A stretch of DNA of 52,798 bases from Chloroflexota bacterium (GTDB lineage Bacteria > Chloroflexota > Dehalococcoidia > UBA2979): the NCBI GenBank assembly GCA_009840945.1, contig VXMU01000094.1, forward strand, positions 1 to 52,798, written 5' to 3'. Position numbers and translations under genes: made by a program. This document shows positions 39,266 through 48,941 of this stretch, piece by piece. Position 1 is the first letter of the stretch. Every line of letters starts with the position of its first letter. The notes beneath the pieces were generated by a model, which worked only from the letters and a program-made list of their open reading frames with translations, was not told where the DNA came from and searched no databases.

Positions 39266-42055
39266 TCAGGCCGAGCGGCGTCGGCTCCCGCGTCCGCGCG
39301 TCGAGCGCGACCGGCCGCCCGATCCACCGCGCGACCGGCCGCGGGCGGGCTTTGGCGCGCGCGGGTCCTTGCCCTGCTCGCGCAGCTTCGCCTCGCGTGC
39401 GGCGATCAGGTCCACCGCCTCGTCGAGCGTCACGGTCGAGGGGTCGCGGCCGCGCGGCAGCGAGGCGTTCACGGTGCCGTCCGTCACGTACGGCCCCCAG
39501 CGCCCGTTCCGCACCTCGATCGGCGCGGCGCTGTCGGGGTGTTTGCCGAGCGTCGCGAGGGCGGCCTGCGCGGCGCGCCCGCGCCGCTTCGGCGCGTTGA
39601 GCAGCGCGACCGCCTCGTCGAGGTCGACGCCGCGCATGTGCTCGTGGTCGTTGAGGCTGCGCGTTTCCTTGCCCGCCTTCACGTACGGGCCGTACGGGCC
39701 GTCTTGGACCACGATCTCGTCGCCGGACTCCGGGTGCGCGCCGAGCACGCGCGGATACGAGAGCAACTCGGTCGCCTGCTCGGGCGTGAGCGCCTCGATG
39801 GTCATGCCGGGCCAGAGGCTGGCGCGCTTCGGCTTGCCCTTGTCGTCGTCGTTCTCGCCGACCTGCACGTACGGGCCGTTGGGGCCGGACTTCACGTATA
39901 CCGGCCGCCCGCTCGCCTCGTCCTGCATCACGACTCGGTCACCGAGGGCCGCCTCGGCCAGCATCGCGAGCGCGTGGTCGAGCGTCAGCTCGTCGGGCGG
40001 CAGGTCGTCGGGGAGCGAGGCGCGCGTGCCGTCGTCGCCGCGCTGCACGTAGGCGCCGTAACGCCCGACGCGCGCCACCACCGTGTTCCCCTCGGCGTCC
40101 TCGCCGAGCGGGATCGAGGAGATCGCGCGTGCGTCGGTCTCCTCCAGCGCCGACTCGATGAGCTGCACGAGCCCGCCGTCGCCCGGGTCGATCGAGGGCA
40201 TCTCGTCGTTGCCGAAGTAGAAGCGTCGCAGCCACGGCTGCGCCTCCATGTCGCCCTCGGCGACGCGGTCGAGATCACCCTCCATGCGCGCGGTGAAGTC
40301 GAAGTCGACGTGGTTGGGGAAGTGCTGCTCCAGCAGGTTCACGACGGCGAACGCGGTCAGCGTCGGAGTCAGCGCGGTGCCGTTCTTCCAGACGTAGTCG
40401 CGCTCCTGCACCTTCTGGAGGATCGTCGCGTAGGTCGAGGGGCGGCCGATGCCGCGCTGCTCCAACTCGCGCACCAGGCTCGCCTCGGTGTAGCGGGCGG
40501 GCGGCCGGGTCTCGTGGCCCTCGGCCTCGGCGGAGACGCCGCGCAGCACCTGGCCCTCGCGTAGCGGCGGCAGGATGCGCTCCTGGTCCTCGAGCTCGGC
40601 GTCGGGGTCGTCGGAGCCCTCGACGTAGGCGCGGAGGAAGCCGGGGAACGTGATCACCTTGCCGGAGACGGAGAAGGCGGCCTTGCCCTCCGCGCCCGCG
40701 TCGGCCTCCAGGCGCGCGTTGGTGCGCAGCCCCTGCGCGTCCTTCATCTGCGAGGCGACCGTGCGCTTCCAGATCAGGTCGTAGAGCCTGTGCTCGTCCG
40801 TGTTCAGCTCGCGGCGCAGGCTGTCCGGCGTGCGGAAGATGTCACCGGCTGGCCGGATCGCCTCGTGCGCCTCCTGCGCGCCCTTCGCACGGGCCCGGTA
40901 GAAGCGAGGCTTGTCCGGGACGTACTCGGGGCCGTAGAGGTCGCTGGCCTGGCGGCGCGCGGCGTTCAGCGCCTGGTGGGACAGGTTCGTCGAGTCCGTC
41001 CGCATGTAGGTGATGTAGCCGTTCTGGTAGAGGTTCTGCGCCACGCCCATCGTGCGCTGCGCGGTGAAGCGCAGCTTGCGCGCCGCCTCCTGCTGCAGGC
41101 TTGAGGTGATGAACGGCGCGGGTGGCCGCTGCGTGTAGGGCCGCTCGTTGACCTCGGCGACTCGGTAGTCGGCCTCGGCCACGGCGCCCGCGACGGCCGT
41201 CGCGCGCTCCTCGCCGAGCTGCACGACGTTGCCGCGCGCGGAGAGCTGCCCCGTCGCGGCGTCGAAGTCCCGCCCGGTGGCGACGCGGGCGCCGTCGAGC
41301 TCGACGAGGCGTGCGGCGAACGGCTCCGGCGGAGCGGCGTCCTCGGTGCTGCGGACCAGCGAGCGCACGTCCCAGAACGAGGAGCTGACGAAGCGCATGC
41401 GCTCGCGCTCGCGCTCGACGATCAGCCGGATGGCGACGGACTGGACGCGCCCGGCGGAGAGCCGGGGACGGACCTTCTTCCACAGCACGGGGGAGACCTC
41501 GTAGCCGTAGAGGTAGTCGAGGACGCGGCGCGCCTCCTGCGCGGAGACGAGGTCGTCGTCGATCTCGCGCGGGTGTTCGAGGGCTTCCTGGATGGCCTGC
41601 TCGGTGATCTCGTGGAAGACCATGCGGCGCACGGGGACGCGCGGCTTCAGCACCTCCTTGAGGTGCCAGGCGATCGCCTCACCCTCGCGGTCCTCGTCCG
41701 TCGCGAGGTAGATCTCGCTGGCGTCGCGCGAGAGCTTGCGGAGCTTGGTGACCTGCTGCCGCTTGTCGGCCGGGATGATGTAGAGCGGCTCGAAGTCGCT
41801 CTCCACTCCGGCGGCGAGGCGGAACCACGGCTGGTTGCGCTCCTTGGCCAGCGCCTTCACGTCGGCGGGCGCCTGCGCCGCGCGCTCCGGCAGGTCGCGG
41901 ATGTGGCCGATCGAGGACTCGACGACCCACTCCGAGCCGGTGTCGGCGCGGTTCAGGAAGCGCTCGATGGTGCGTGCCTTCGCCGGCGACTCGACGATGA
42001 CGAGGCGCGATCCCTCGCCGTTGCGAGTGCGCCCGGTGGCTGCATCAGTGGTCAA
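39266..42055 (-). CDS. topA: DNA topoisomerase I (type IA)
   Basis: A 929-residue enzyme relaxing negative supercoils. The TOPRIM domain is RLVIVESPAKARTIERFLN and LATDEDREGEAIAWHL. The active-site Tyr lies in NGYITYMRTDSTNLSHQAL. The C-terminal part has four non-zinc Topo_C repeats, each with a G.YGPYV-like turn (VGRYGAYVQ, SGPNGPYVQ, DGPYGPYVK, NGRWGPYVT), then a Ser/Arg/Gly-rich basic tail. The zinc fingers of the E. coli enzyme are absent. The start is TTG at 42055, overlapping the dprA stop, so topA is translationally coupled to dprA. Confidence 0.97.
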   Translation of the reverse strand: MTTDAATGRTRNGEGSRLVIVESPAKARTIERFLNRADTGSEWVVESSIGHIRDLPERAAQAPADVKALAKERNQPWFRLAAGVESDFEPLYIIPADKRQQVTKLRKLSRDASEIYLATDEDREGEAIAWHLKEVLKPRVPVRRMVFHEITEQAIQEALEHPREIDDDLVSAQEARRVLDYLYGYEVSPVLWKKVRPRLSAGRVQSVAIRLIVERERERMRFVSSSFWDVRSLVRSTEDAAPPEPFAARLVELDGARVATGRDFDAATGQLSARGNVVQLGEERATAVAGAVAEADYRVAEVNERPYTQRPPAPFITSSLQQEAARKLRFTAQRTMGVAQNLYQNGYITYMRTDSTNLSHQALNAARRQASDLYGPEYVPDKPRFYRARAKGAQEAHEAIRPAGDIFRTPDSLRRELNTDEHRLYDLIWKRTVASQMKDAQGLRTNARLEADAGAEGKAAFSVSGKVITFPGFLRAYVEGSDDPDAELEDQERILPPLREGQVLRGVSAEAEGHETRPPARYTEASLVRELEQRGIGRPSTYATILQKVQERDYVWKNGTALTPTLTAFAVVNLLEQHFPNHVDFDFTARMEGDLDRVAEGDMEAQPWLRRFYFGNDEMPSIDPGDGGLVQLIESALEETDARAISSIPLGEDAEGNTVVARVGRYGAYVQRGDDGTRASLPDDLPPDELTLDHALAMLAEAALGDRVVMQDEASGRPVYVKSGPNGPYVQVGENDDDKGKPKRASLWPGMTIEALTPEQATELLSYPRVLGAHPESGDEIVVQDGPYGPYVKAGKETRSLNDHEHMRGVDLDEAVALLNAPKRRGRAAQAALATLGKHPDSAAPIEVRNGRWGPYVTDGTVNASLPRGRDPSTVTLDEAVDLIAAREAKLREQGKDPRAPKPARGRSRGGSGGRSRSTRGRGSRRRSA

Positions 42056-43254
42056 CGCAGTTCGCTCTCCTCGGCCGGTTCGGCGGCCGGTTCCGCCCCC
42101 GCATCGGGGTCATATGGCGCGGGCAACTCGCGGACTCGCACGTAGTGCATGCCGCCGACGTCGCGCACCAGACCCTTCAATTCCAGCAAGGCGAGCGTAG
42201 CCGACACCTCGGCTGCCGCCAAACCCGCCCCCCGCGCGACCTCGTCGATGTGCCTCGGTTCGCGGGTCAGGGCATCCATCAGCGACTGCTCCCCGGGGGT
42301 GGTCGCGGGGGCCGCCCGGCCGAAGTCCATCTGCGCCCCGATCATCGTCAGGTTGAGCGCTTCGAGGACGTCCTCGACGCCCGTGACCGGCGTCGCGCCG
42401 TCGCGTAGCAGCGACAGCGGCCCGCGCGACTGCGGCGAGAAGATCGAGCCGGGGACGGCGAAGACCTCGCGGTTCTGCTCGCCGGCGAGGCGCGCGGTGA
42501 TCATCGCGCCGCTCTTCACGTCGCCCTCCACGATGAGCGTGCCGAGCGACAGTCCCGACATAATCCGATTGCGTCGAGGGAAGAACTCGGCGCGCGGCTT
42601 CGTGCCGAGCGGGTAGTCGGTGATCAGCGCGCCGCGCTCGGCCACCTCGGCGGCGAGGCCGCGGTTCTCGGGCGGGTAGATGGTGTCGAGCCCGTTCGCG
42701 AGCACCGCGACCGTGCGCCCGCCCGCATCGAGGGCGGCGCGGTGCGCGATGGTGTCGACGCCGCGCGCGAGGCCGGACACCACGGTCACGCCGTGTACGG
42801 CGAGGCCACGTGCAAGCTCATCGGCGGCCTGCCGGCCGTAGGCGGTGGCGCGCCGCGTGCCGACGACGGAGACGGACCAGTCGTCCTGCGGCTCCCAGGA
42901 GCCGCGGATGTAGATGACGGGCGGTGCGTCGTCGATCTCACGGAGCCGCGCCGGGTAGGCGGGATGCGGGCGGTGCAGGGCGCGCACCCCGGCCTCCGTC
43001 AGGCGCTCGTACTCCGCGCGCACGTCGATGTCCGGGCGGCGCCGCATAACCTCCTCGGCGGTGCGGGCGTCGAGCCCGGCGGCCACCAGCTCCTCGGTCC
43101 CGGCGAGCCAGGCCTCCTCCATGGAGTCGAAGGCGGCTTCGAGGAGCGCGAAGCGCGCGGCGCCGAGGCGGCTGATGCGATGCAGGCCGACCCAGTACGG
43201 AAGATCATTTGTTCGTACGTCGTCCACGGGCACAAGCGTAGCAGGCGCAGGCAA
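42052..43254 (-). CDS. dprA: DNA-processing protein DprA
   Basis: A 400-residue DprA, which protects incoming single-stranded DNA and loads RecA in transformation. An N-terminal SAM/HhH region (RISRLGAARFALLEAAF) precedes the Rossmann-like core with VSVVGTRRATAYGRQAADEL, VVSGLARGVDTIAHRAAL, VLANGLDTIYPPENR, FFPRRNRIMSGLSLGTLIVE and EVFAVPGSI. The C-terminal winged helix (PGEQSLMDALTREPRHIDEV) is present. The dprA-topA-xer order is typical of many Gram-positives and Chloroflexota. No competence pilus genes are in the window. Confidence 0.96.
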   Translation of the reverse strand: MPAPATLVPVDDVRTNDLPYWVGLHRISRLGAARFALLEAAFDSMEEAWLAGTEELVAAGLDARTAEEVMRRRPDIDVRAEYERLTEAGVRALHRPHPAYPARLREIDDAPPVIYIRGSWEPQDDWSVSVVGTRRATAYGRQAADELARGLAVHGVTVVSGLARGVDTIAHRAALDAGGRTVAVLANGLDTIYPPENRGLAAEVAERGALITDYPLGTKPRAEFFPRRNRIMSGLSLGTLIVEGDVKSGAMITARLAGEQNREVFAVPGSIFSPQSRGPLSLLRDGATPVTGVEDVLEALNLTMIGAQMDFGRAAPATTPGEQSLMDALTREPRHIDEVARGAGLAAAEVSATLALLELKGLVRDVGGMHYVRVRELPAPYDPDAGAEPAAEPAEESELR

Positions 43255-43293
43255 GAAGGCAAGTGGGGGCGGCCGGACATGGCCGTGGGAGTA

Positions 43294-44577
43294 TCAGACC
43301 GCGGCGGCCTCGCTGGCCGCGTTGACGGTCGATATCCGCACGCGGCGGATGCGGCGGCCCTGCACGGACAGCACCTGCAGCGCCAGCCCGTGTTCGTCGC
43401 TTTCGACCTGGTCGCCCGGGGTGGCGAGCCGCCCGAGGAGCGAGAAGACGAGGCCGCCGACCGTGTCGAAGTCCTCGTTCTCGATCTCCGTGCCGAACAT
43501 CTCGTTGAGGTCGTCGATCGCCAGCCTCGCGTCGACGATGGCCTCGTCGGCGGAGACCCGCTCGACCTCGACTTCGTCGGTGTCGTACTCGTCGACGATC
43601 TCGCCGACGATCTCCTCGAGCACGTCCTCGACGGTGACGAGGCCTGCGGTGCCGCCGTACTCGTCGACGACGATGGCGACGTGGGTCTGGTCGCGGCGCA
43701 GGTCCGCGAGGAGCTGGTCGGCGCGCTTCGTCTCGGGCACGAAGTAGGGCGGACGCGCGATGTCCTCCAGGCTGGGCGTCGCCGCGCCGGTCTGCAGGTA
43801 GGCGAGCAAGTCCTTCGCGTAGATCACGCCGACGATGCGGTCGATGGACTCCTCGTAGAGGGGGATGCGGCTGAAGCCGGAGCTGATGATCAGCTTCATC
43901 ACGTCGCCGATCGAGGCCCCCACGGAGACGGCGACGATGTCGATGCGCGGCGACATCACCTCGCGCACGGTCTGGTCCGACATGTCGAGGATGCCGCGCA
44001 TCATGCGCCGCTCCTCGGAGAGCGACTCCTGCGCTTCCGGGTCGGCGGGGGCCTCGAGGACGCCGAGCAGCTCGCTGGCCGGGTCCTCGTCGGCGATCTC
44101 CGGGCTCCGGCCGACGAGCCGGAGGAGGCCCCGCGAGGGCGCGCTGAGGAGCCACGCGAGGGGTTCGAGGGCGAGGTGCAGGACGGCGATGATGCTCGCA
44201 AGGCGCAGCCCGGTCGTCTCCGGGCTGACGAGCGCGATCGCGCGCGCGTTCTCGCGCAGCACGCCGGCCACGATCAGCACGGCGAGGCCGGCCAGCACTG
44301 CCGCGGCAACACCGACCTCGCGGCCGTTGAGGAACAGCACCGTGAGGCCGAGCGTCAGCGCGACGGTCGCGAACGTGGCCGCCGCGCTGAGCGCGCGCAG
44401 CAGGCGCTGCCGCTGGCGGATGTAGCTGTCGAGGAGTCCGGCGACGCCGTTGCCCGCGTGGGCGCGCGTGCGCCTGCGGCTGATGGCCGTCACGCCCGCC
44501 TCGGCCGCCGAGACGAGCAGGAGCATGCCGCCGGCGGCGACGGCAATGACGAGGCCGATGATTGCGTCGGTACTCAA
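43294..44577 (-). CDS. HlyC/CorC-family membrane protein with CBS pair
   Basis: A 427-residue protein. Three to four helices come first (AIIGLVIAVAAGGMLLLVSA, FATVALTLGLTVLFLN, VLAGLAVLIVAGVL), then a CBS pair starting VREVMSPRIDIVAVSV and ending DQTHVAIVVDEYGGTAGLVT, and a CorC_HlyC domain (AIVDARLAIDDLNEMFGTEI). Relatives are divalent-cation exporters or regulators of the CNNM/CorC type. The membrane part is shorter than a full DUF21 domain. The start is taken as TTG at 44577, because no ATG or GTG precedes the first helix. The track ORF to 45354 runs through glmU. Confidence 0.85.
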   Translation of the reverse strand: MSTDAIIGLVIAVAAGGMLLLVSAAEAGVTAISRRRTRAHAGNGVAGLLDSYIRQRQRLLRALSAAATFATVALTLGLTVLFLNGREVGVAAAVLAGLAVLIVAGVLRENARAIALVSPETTGLRLASIIAVLHLALEPLAWLLSAPSRGLLRLVGRSPEIADEDPASELLGVLEAPADPEAQESLSEERRMMRGILDMSDQTVREVMSPRIDIVAVSVGASIGDVMKLIISSGFSRIPLYEESIDRIVGVIYAKDLLAYLQTGAATPSLEDIARPPYFVPETKRADQLLADLRRDQTHVAIVVDEYGGTAGLVTVEDVLEEIVGEIVDEYDTDEVEVERVSADEAIVDARLAIDDLNEMFGTEIENEDFDTVGGLVFSLLGRLATPGDQVESDEHGLALQVLSVQGRRIRRVRISTVNAASEAAAV

Positions 44578-44600
44578 ACCTGCAGGACCGCCGGGCGGCC

Positions 44601-46013
44601 CTATGGCTCCTCTCGCTGTCGCAGTTCGTTGCTCTCGCCCTCGGCCTCGCGGATGCGGGCCGGGGCGCCGATGACCTGTGCGCCGTCCGGGACGTCGTGC
44701 GTCACAACGGCGCCGGCGGCGGTGCGGGCGCCCGCGCCGACGCGGACCGGCGCGATCATCATCGTGTCGCTGCCGATGAACGCGCCGTCGCCGATCTCGG
44801 TGCGGTGCTTCGACGTGCCGTCGTAGTTGGCGGTGATCGCGCCCGCGCCGATGTTCACGTCCTCGCCCACGTCGGCGTCGCCCGTGTACGAGAAGTGCCC
44901 GATCTGCGTGCGTGCGCCAATGCGCGACGCCTTCACCTCGGCGTACGTCCCGAGGTGCACGTCCGCCTCGATCACCGAGCCGGGCCGCACGCGGCAGTAC
45001 GCGCCGATGTCCACGCCGTCGGCGACCGTCGAGCCCTCGAGGGTCGAGCCGCCGATGGTGCAGCGGTCGCCGACGCGCATGTCGCGCAGCACGGCGTTCG
45101 GGCCGATCTCGCACTCGCGGCCGACGACGGTGTCGCCCATGAGGTGCGTGCCGGGCAGCAGCGTGGTGTCCTCGCCGACCTCTACACCGGCGTCGACATA
45201 AATCGTCTCGGGGCCCACGAGCGTGACGCCGTTCGCCATCAGCGAAGCGCGGATTCGGTCGCGCATGGCCGTGTCGGCCGCTGCGAGCTCGGCGCGCGTG
45301 TTGACCTGCTGCGCCTCGGTCTCGTCGCCGAGGCGCTGCGCGTGGACGCGGCACCCCGAGTCGACGGCGCTACGGACGGCGTCGGTGAGGTAGACCTCGC
45401 CGTTCGGTGCGGGCGGCAGCGCCGCGAGGGTGCCCCAGAGCCAGGCGGCCTCGGCGGTGTAGACGCCCGCGTTGACCTCGCCAATGGCGCGCGTCTGCTC
45501 GTCGGTGTCGGACTCCTCGACGATGCCCGCCACCCGCTCGCCCCCCGCGTCGCGGACGACGCGCCCGTAGCCGGTGGGGTCGTCGACCTCGACGGTCAGG
45601 AAGGAGAGCGCGGCCCGCTCGGCGCAGTGCGCTTCGGCGAGCGCGGCGAGGGTGTCCGCTTTCAGCAGCGGCAGGTCGCCGTTCACGATGAGCACGCGCT
45701 CGGCGTCGCCTGCGGCGTCACGAGCGGCGAGCACGGCGTGGCCCGTGCCGAGCGGCGCATCCTGCACAGCGACGGTGGCGTGTGGGCTGGCTGCCCCGGC
45801 TACCCCGTTGTCGGCGTTGGCCGCGACGACCACGCGGCGGTCGAAGCCCGCCGCGGCGAGGGCGTCGAGGACCAGGTGGAGCATCGGGCGGCCGGCGACG
45901 GGGTGGAGCACCTTCGGGGTGCGGGAGCGCATGCGCGTCCCGCGCCCGGCGGCGAGCACGATCGCGGTCCAGCCGTCGGCGGACCGGTCGGGCGTGGACT
46001 CATTGGCGCGCAC
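44601..46013 (-). CDS. glmU: Bifunctional UDP-GlcNAc pyrophosphorylase / GlcN-1-P acetyltransferase
   Basis: A 470-residue GlmU making UDP-GlcNAc for peptidoglycan. The uridyltransferase domain begins IVLAAGRGTRMRSRTPKVLH and has PLGTGHAVLAARDA, NGDLPLLKADT and GEVYLTDAV. The left-handed beta-helix follows, with GARTQIGHFSYTGDADVGED and GAGAITANYDGTSKHRTEIG, the acetyltransferase His/Tyr site. I chose the GTG at 46013 because the longer track version starts from a TTG and adds 55 low-complexity residues. The start lacks a clear ribosome site. GlmS, the earlier pathway enzyme, is at 29153-31006. Confidence 0.95.
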   Translation of the reverse strand: MRANESTPDRSADGWTAIVLAAGRGTRMRSRTPKVLHPVAGRPMLHLVLDALAAAGFDRRVVVAANADNGVAGAASPHATVAVQDAPLGTGHAVLAARDAAGDAERVLIVNGDLPLLKADTLAALAEAHCAERAALSFLTVEVDDPTGYGRVVRDAGGERVAGIVEESDTDEQTRAIGEVNAGVYTAEAAWLWGTLAALPPAPNGEVYLTDAVRSAVDSGCRVHAQRLGDETEAQQVNTRAELAAADTAMRDRIRASLMANGVTLVGPETIYVDAGVEVGEDTTLLPGTHLMGDTVVGRECEIGPNAVLRDMRVGDRCTIGGSTLEGSTVADGVDIGAYCRVRPGSVIEADVHLGTYAEVKASRIGARTQIGHFSYTGDADVGEDVNIGAGAITANYDGTSKHRTEIGDGAFIGSDTMMIAPVRVGAGARTAAGAVVTHDVPDGAQVIGAPARIREAEGESNELRQREEP

Positions 46014-46118
46014 GTTCGTCGTGTGCGCCGGCCTGTGCCGGCTGGGCGAAGGAGGGTGGTCGCTTTCCGCGGACGGCTGAGCGTCGGATGTGTCGATCGT
46101 GGTGCTCCACGGCGCGGC

Positions 46119-46141
46119 CCGCCGGGCATCAGCCCAGGCGG
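46119..46141. other. Strong hairpin in the glmU-alaS intergenic region
   Basis: CCGCCGGGC and GCCC(A)GGCGG form a 9-bp stem with one bulged A and a 4-nt ATCA loop. It lies in the 252-nt gap between divergent glmU and alaS, upstream of the alaS promoter, and would fall in the glmU leader if that is transcribed from near 46180. No T tract is present. A second small stem, GCCGG/CCGGC, lies near 46030. Confidence 0.4.
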
Positions 46142-46163
46142 CGCGTGTGCAGAGACTCGAAAA

Positions 46164-46193
46164 TTGACCCCCTGCCAAGCCTCATTCTACACT
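46164..46193 (+). promoter_or_regulatory. Predicted alaS promoter
   Basis: TTGACC (46164-46169), an 18-nt spacer and TACACT (46188-46193) form the clearest sigma-70-type promoter in the window. The predicted start near 46200 leaves a leader of about 66 nt before the alaS TTG. No T-box motif is present. Confidence 0.6.
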
Positions 46194-46265
46194 CGCCCTC
46201 GGCCCTGTCTCCACTGGAAGACCCCTCGATCCACAGCGGCCAGACTCCGCAGCAAGGGCATCAGG

Positions 46266-48935
46266 TTGACCGTCGAAGAACTGCGCGCGGCGTTCCTCCA
46301 GTACTTCGAGGAGCGTCGGCACCGCCGCATCCCGTCCTCCTCGTTGATCCCGTACGGGGACCCGTCGCTGCTCTTCACGTCCGCCGGGATGGTGCAGTTC
46401 AAGCCGTACTTCCTCGGCCTGGAGCAGCCCCCGGCGAACCGCCTGACCTCCGTCCAGAAGTGCTTCCGCGCCACGGACATCGAGGAGGTCGGGGACGACT
46501 CGCACCTCACGTTCTTCGAGATGCTCGGCAACTTCTCGCTCGGCGACTACTTCAAGGCAGACGCCATCGACTCGGCGTGGGACTTCCTGACCGGGGTGCT
46601 CGGCATCGACCCGGACCGCCTGTGGATCACCGTCTATACCGATGACGACGAGGCGCACGACCTGTGGCTGGAGCAGGGCGTCCCGGCGGAGCGCATCCTG
46701 CGCTACGGCTCCGAGCAGGGGAACTTCTGGTACTCCGGCGAGACAGGCCCCTGCGGGCCGTGTTCCGAGCTGCACTACTACTTCGGCGACGACGCCGACG
46801 CCGAGCCGAAGCTGCCCGACGGGCAGGTGGACCTCGACTCCGGGAACTTCCTCGAGATCTGGAACCTCGTCTTCATGGCGTTCGACCTCAAGCCGGACGG
46901 CACGATGGAGCCGTTGCCCGCGCAGAACATCGACACCGGCGCGGGCCTCGAGCGCGTCGCGTGGGTGCTCCAGGACGCGGGCTCGGCCTACGAGACCGAC
47001 CAGCTCCGCGGCATCCTCGCCGCCGCCGAGGAGGCGACCGGCCGCTCCTACGACCCCGATGACGCACCCGACGAGGCGCGCGCGCTGCGCGTCATCACCG
47101 AGCACACCCGCGCCGCCGCGTTCCTGATCGAGGACGGCGTGCTCCCGGGCAACGAGGGGCGCGGCTACGTGCTGCGCCGCGTGCTGCGGCGCGCCGTCTA
47201 CTTCGGCCACATGCTGGGCGTGCGCGACGCGTTCCTCGGCGGCGTGGTCGACGCGGCGATCGCGGCGTCGAGGACGGCGCACCCCGCGCTCGAGGAGCAC
47301 CACGACTTCATCGCCGGGGTGATCGCGGAAGAGGAGCGGCGCTTCCAGGGCACGCTCGCGCGCGGCCTCGAGCTGCTGGAGCAAGTCATCGACCGCGAGG
47401 CGGCGAGCCGCCGCGTGCCCGGCCGCGACATGTTCGTCCTCTACGACACCCACGGCCTCCCGCCCGAGCTCACGGTCGAGGTCGCCGCGGCCCGTGGCTA
47501 CGAGGTCGACCAGGCGGGCTTCGACGCCGAGATGGAGGCGCAGCGCGAGCGCTCCAAGGGCGAGGGCACCTTCGGGGTCTACGGCGATGAGGATGCGGGC
47601 CGCTACGCCGAGCTGGGCATCTCCAGCGAGTTCGTCGGCTACGACGCCCTCGTGGCCGAGTCCGTCGTCGCCGCGATCGTGGCGGACGAGGCGGCCGTCG
47701 AGCGGCTCGAGGCGGGACAGGGCGGCGAGGTGGTGCTGCCGCGCACCGCGTTCTACGCGGAGAGCGGCGGGCAGGTGGGCGACCGCGGGGAGATCGTGAC
47801 GCCCTCGGGGCGCTTCGTGGTCGAGGACACGCAGGAGCTGGGCGGCGCGATCGTGCATCGAGGCGAGGTCGCAGATGGCGCGATCGCCGTGGGGGAGGCC
47901 GCCGAGGCGCGGGTCGACGCCGCGTGGCGCGCCGGGTGCCGTCGCAACCACACGGGGACGCACCTGCTCCACGCGGCGCTGCGCCAGGTGCTGGGCGAGC
48001 ACGTGCGGCAGGCCGGCTCGCTCGTCGCGCCGGACCGCCTGCGCTTCGACTACTCGCACCCGCAGGCGCCCTCGGCGGACGAGCTGCGCGAGGCGCAGCG
48101 CATCGTCAACGCCAAGGTGCGCGAGGACATCGCGCAGGAGACGTTCATCCTCCCGTACGAGGAGGCCATCGACCGCGGCGCGATCGCGTTCTTCGAGGAC
48201 CGCTACTCCGCCGACGTGCGCATGGTCGAGTACTGCGAGGCGCGTGCGCAGGACCACGAGCACACCGCGGCATGCTTCAGCCGCGAGCTGTGCGGCGGGA
48301 CGCACCTGCACTCGACGGGGGCGCTCGGCAACTTCGTGATCGTCGCCGACTCCAGTATCGGTGCCGGGCTGCGCCGCATCGAGGCGCTGAGCGGGCCGGA
48401 GGCCGAACAGTACATCGAGGAGCGCCTGGACCTCGTGACCGAGCTGTCGCAGCGCTTCAAGGCCCCGCCGGAGGAGCTTGCGGGACGCATCGACGCGCTC
48501 GAGGAGCAGCTGGCCGAGGAGCGCCGCCGGGCGCGGCAGCAGTCCGCGAGCCGCTCGCTCGGGGCGGCGGACGACCTCGCCGGGCAGGCTGAGGAGATCG
48601 CCGGGGTGAGCGTGGTGGTGGCGCGCGTGGAGGCGGAGTCGCAGGACGCCCTGCGCGGCATGGGCGACCGCCTGCGCGAGCGCCTGGACAGCGCGTTCGT
48701 CATGCTCGGCGCCGTCCTCAACGACCGCCCGGTGCTGCTCGCCCTCGCCACCGACGACGTGGCCGAGCGCGGCCTGCGGGCCGACGAGGTGGTGCAGGCG
48801 GCCGGCGCCGTCGTCGGCGGCGGCGGGGGCGGCCGCCCCGTGATGGCACAGGCCGGGGGCCCCGATGCGTCGAAGCTCGACGAAGCGCTGGACGTGGCGC
48901 GGCAGGCGGCGCGCGACAGCCTCGGCGAGGCGTAG
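46266..48935 (+). CDS. alaS: Alanyl-tRNA synthetase
   Basis: An 889-residue AlaRS. The start is TTG at 46266 (family-like beginning LTVEELRAAFLQYFEERRHR) with AAGGG upstream. The catalytic domain includes SLLFTSAGMVQFKPYFLG, CFRATDIEEVGDDSHLTFFE and TGPCGPCSELHYYF. The editing domain has HTGTHLLHAALRQVLGEHV with the zinc-binding HXXXH and the CGGTHLHSTG motif. The C-Ala domain ends with GGGGGGRPVMAQAGGPD. Length is normal. The long track start at 44562 runs backwards through glmU and is spurious. Confidence 0.96.
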   Translation: MTVEELRAAFLQYFEERRHRRIPSSSLIPYGDPSLLFTSAGMVQFKPYFLGLEQPPANRLTSVQKCFRATDIEEVGDDSHLTFFEMLGNFSLGDYFKADAIDSAWDFLTGVLGIDPDRLWITVYTDDDEAHDLWLEQGVPAERILRYGSEQGNFWYSGETGPCGPCSELHYYFGDDADAEPKLPDGQVDLDSGNFLEIWNLVFMAFDLKPDGTMEPLPAQNIDTGAGLERVAWVLQDAGSAYETDQLRGILAAAEEATGRSYDPDDAPDEARALRVITEHTRAAAFLIEDGVLPGNEGRGYVLRRVLRRAVYFGHMLGVRDAFLGGVVDAAIAASRTAHPALEEHHDFIAGVIAEEERRFQGTLARGLELLEQVIDREAASRRVPGRDMFVLYDTHGLPPELTVEVAAARGYEVDQAGFDAEMEAQRERSKGEGTFGVYGDEDAGRYAELGISSEFVGYDALVAESVVAAIVADEAAVERLEAGQGGEVVLPRTAFYAESGGQVGDRGEIVTPSGRFVVEDTQELGGAIVHRGEVADGAIAVGEAAEARVDAAWRAGCRRNHTGTHLLHAALRQVLGEHVRQAGSLVAPDRLRFDYSHPQAPSADELREAQRIVNAKVREDIAQETFILPYEEAIDRGAIAFFEDRYSADVRMVEYCEARAQDHEHTAACFSRELCGGTHLHSTGALGNFVIVADSSIGAGLRRIEALSGPEAEQYIEERLDLVTELSQRFKAPPEELAGRIDALEEQLAEERRRARQQSASRSLGAADDLAGQAEEIAGVSVVVARVEAESQDALRGMGDRLRERLDSAFVMLGAVLNDRPVLLALATDDVAERGLRADEVVQAAGAVVGGGGGGRPVMAQAGGPDASKLDEALDVARQAARDSLGEA

Positions 48936-48941
48936 CCGCCC

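Noticed and set aside
43294-45354. 686-residue ORF extending the CorC-like gene
   Set aside because: The added N-terminal part is an Arg/His-rich shadow inside glmU on the same strand in another frame.
46200-46265. T-box leader upstream of alaS
   Set aside because: No T-box sequence or specifier stem is seen in the roughly 66-nt leader.
46182-48311. 709-residue ORF opposite alaS
   Set aside because: Antisense shadow produced by high third-position GC.
44562-48935. 1,457-residue ORF that would fuse an upstream region to alaS
   Set aside because: The first 568 codons lie antisense to glmU and have no family resemblance. AlaRS homology starts at the TTG at 46266 with a ribosome site and its own promoter.
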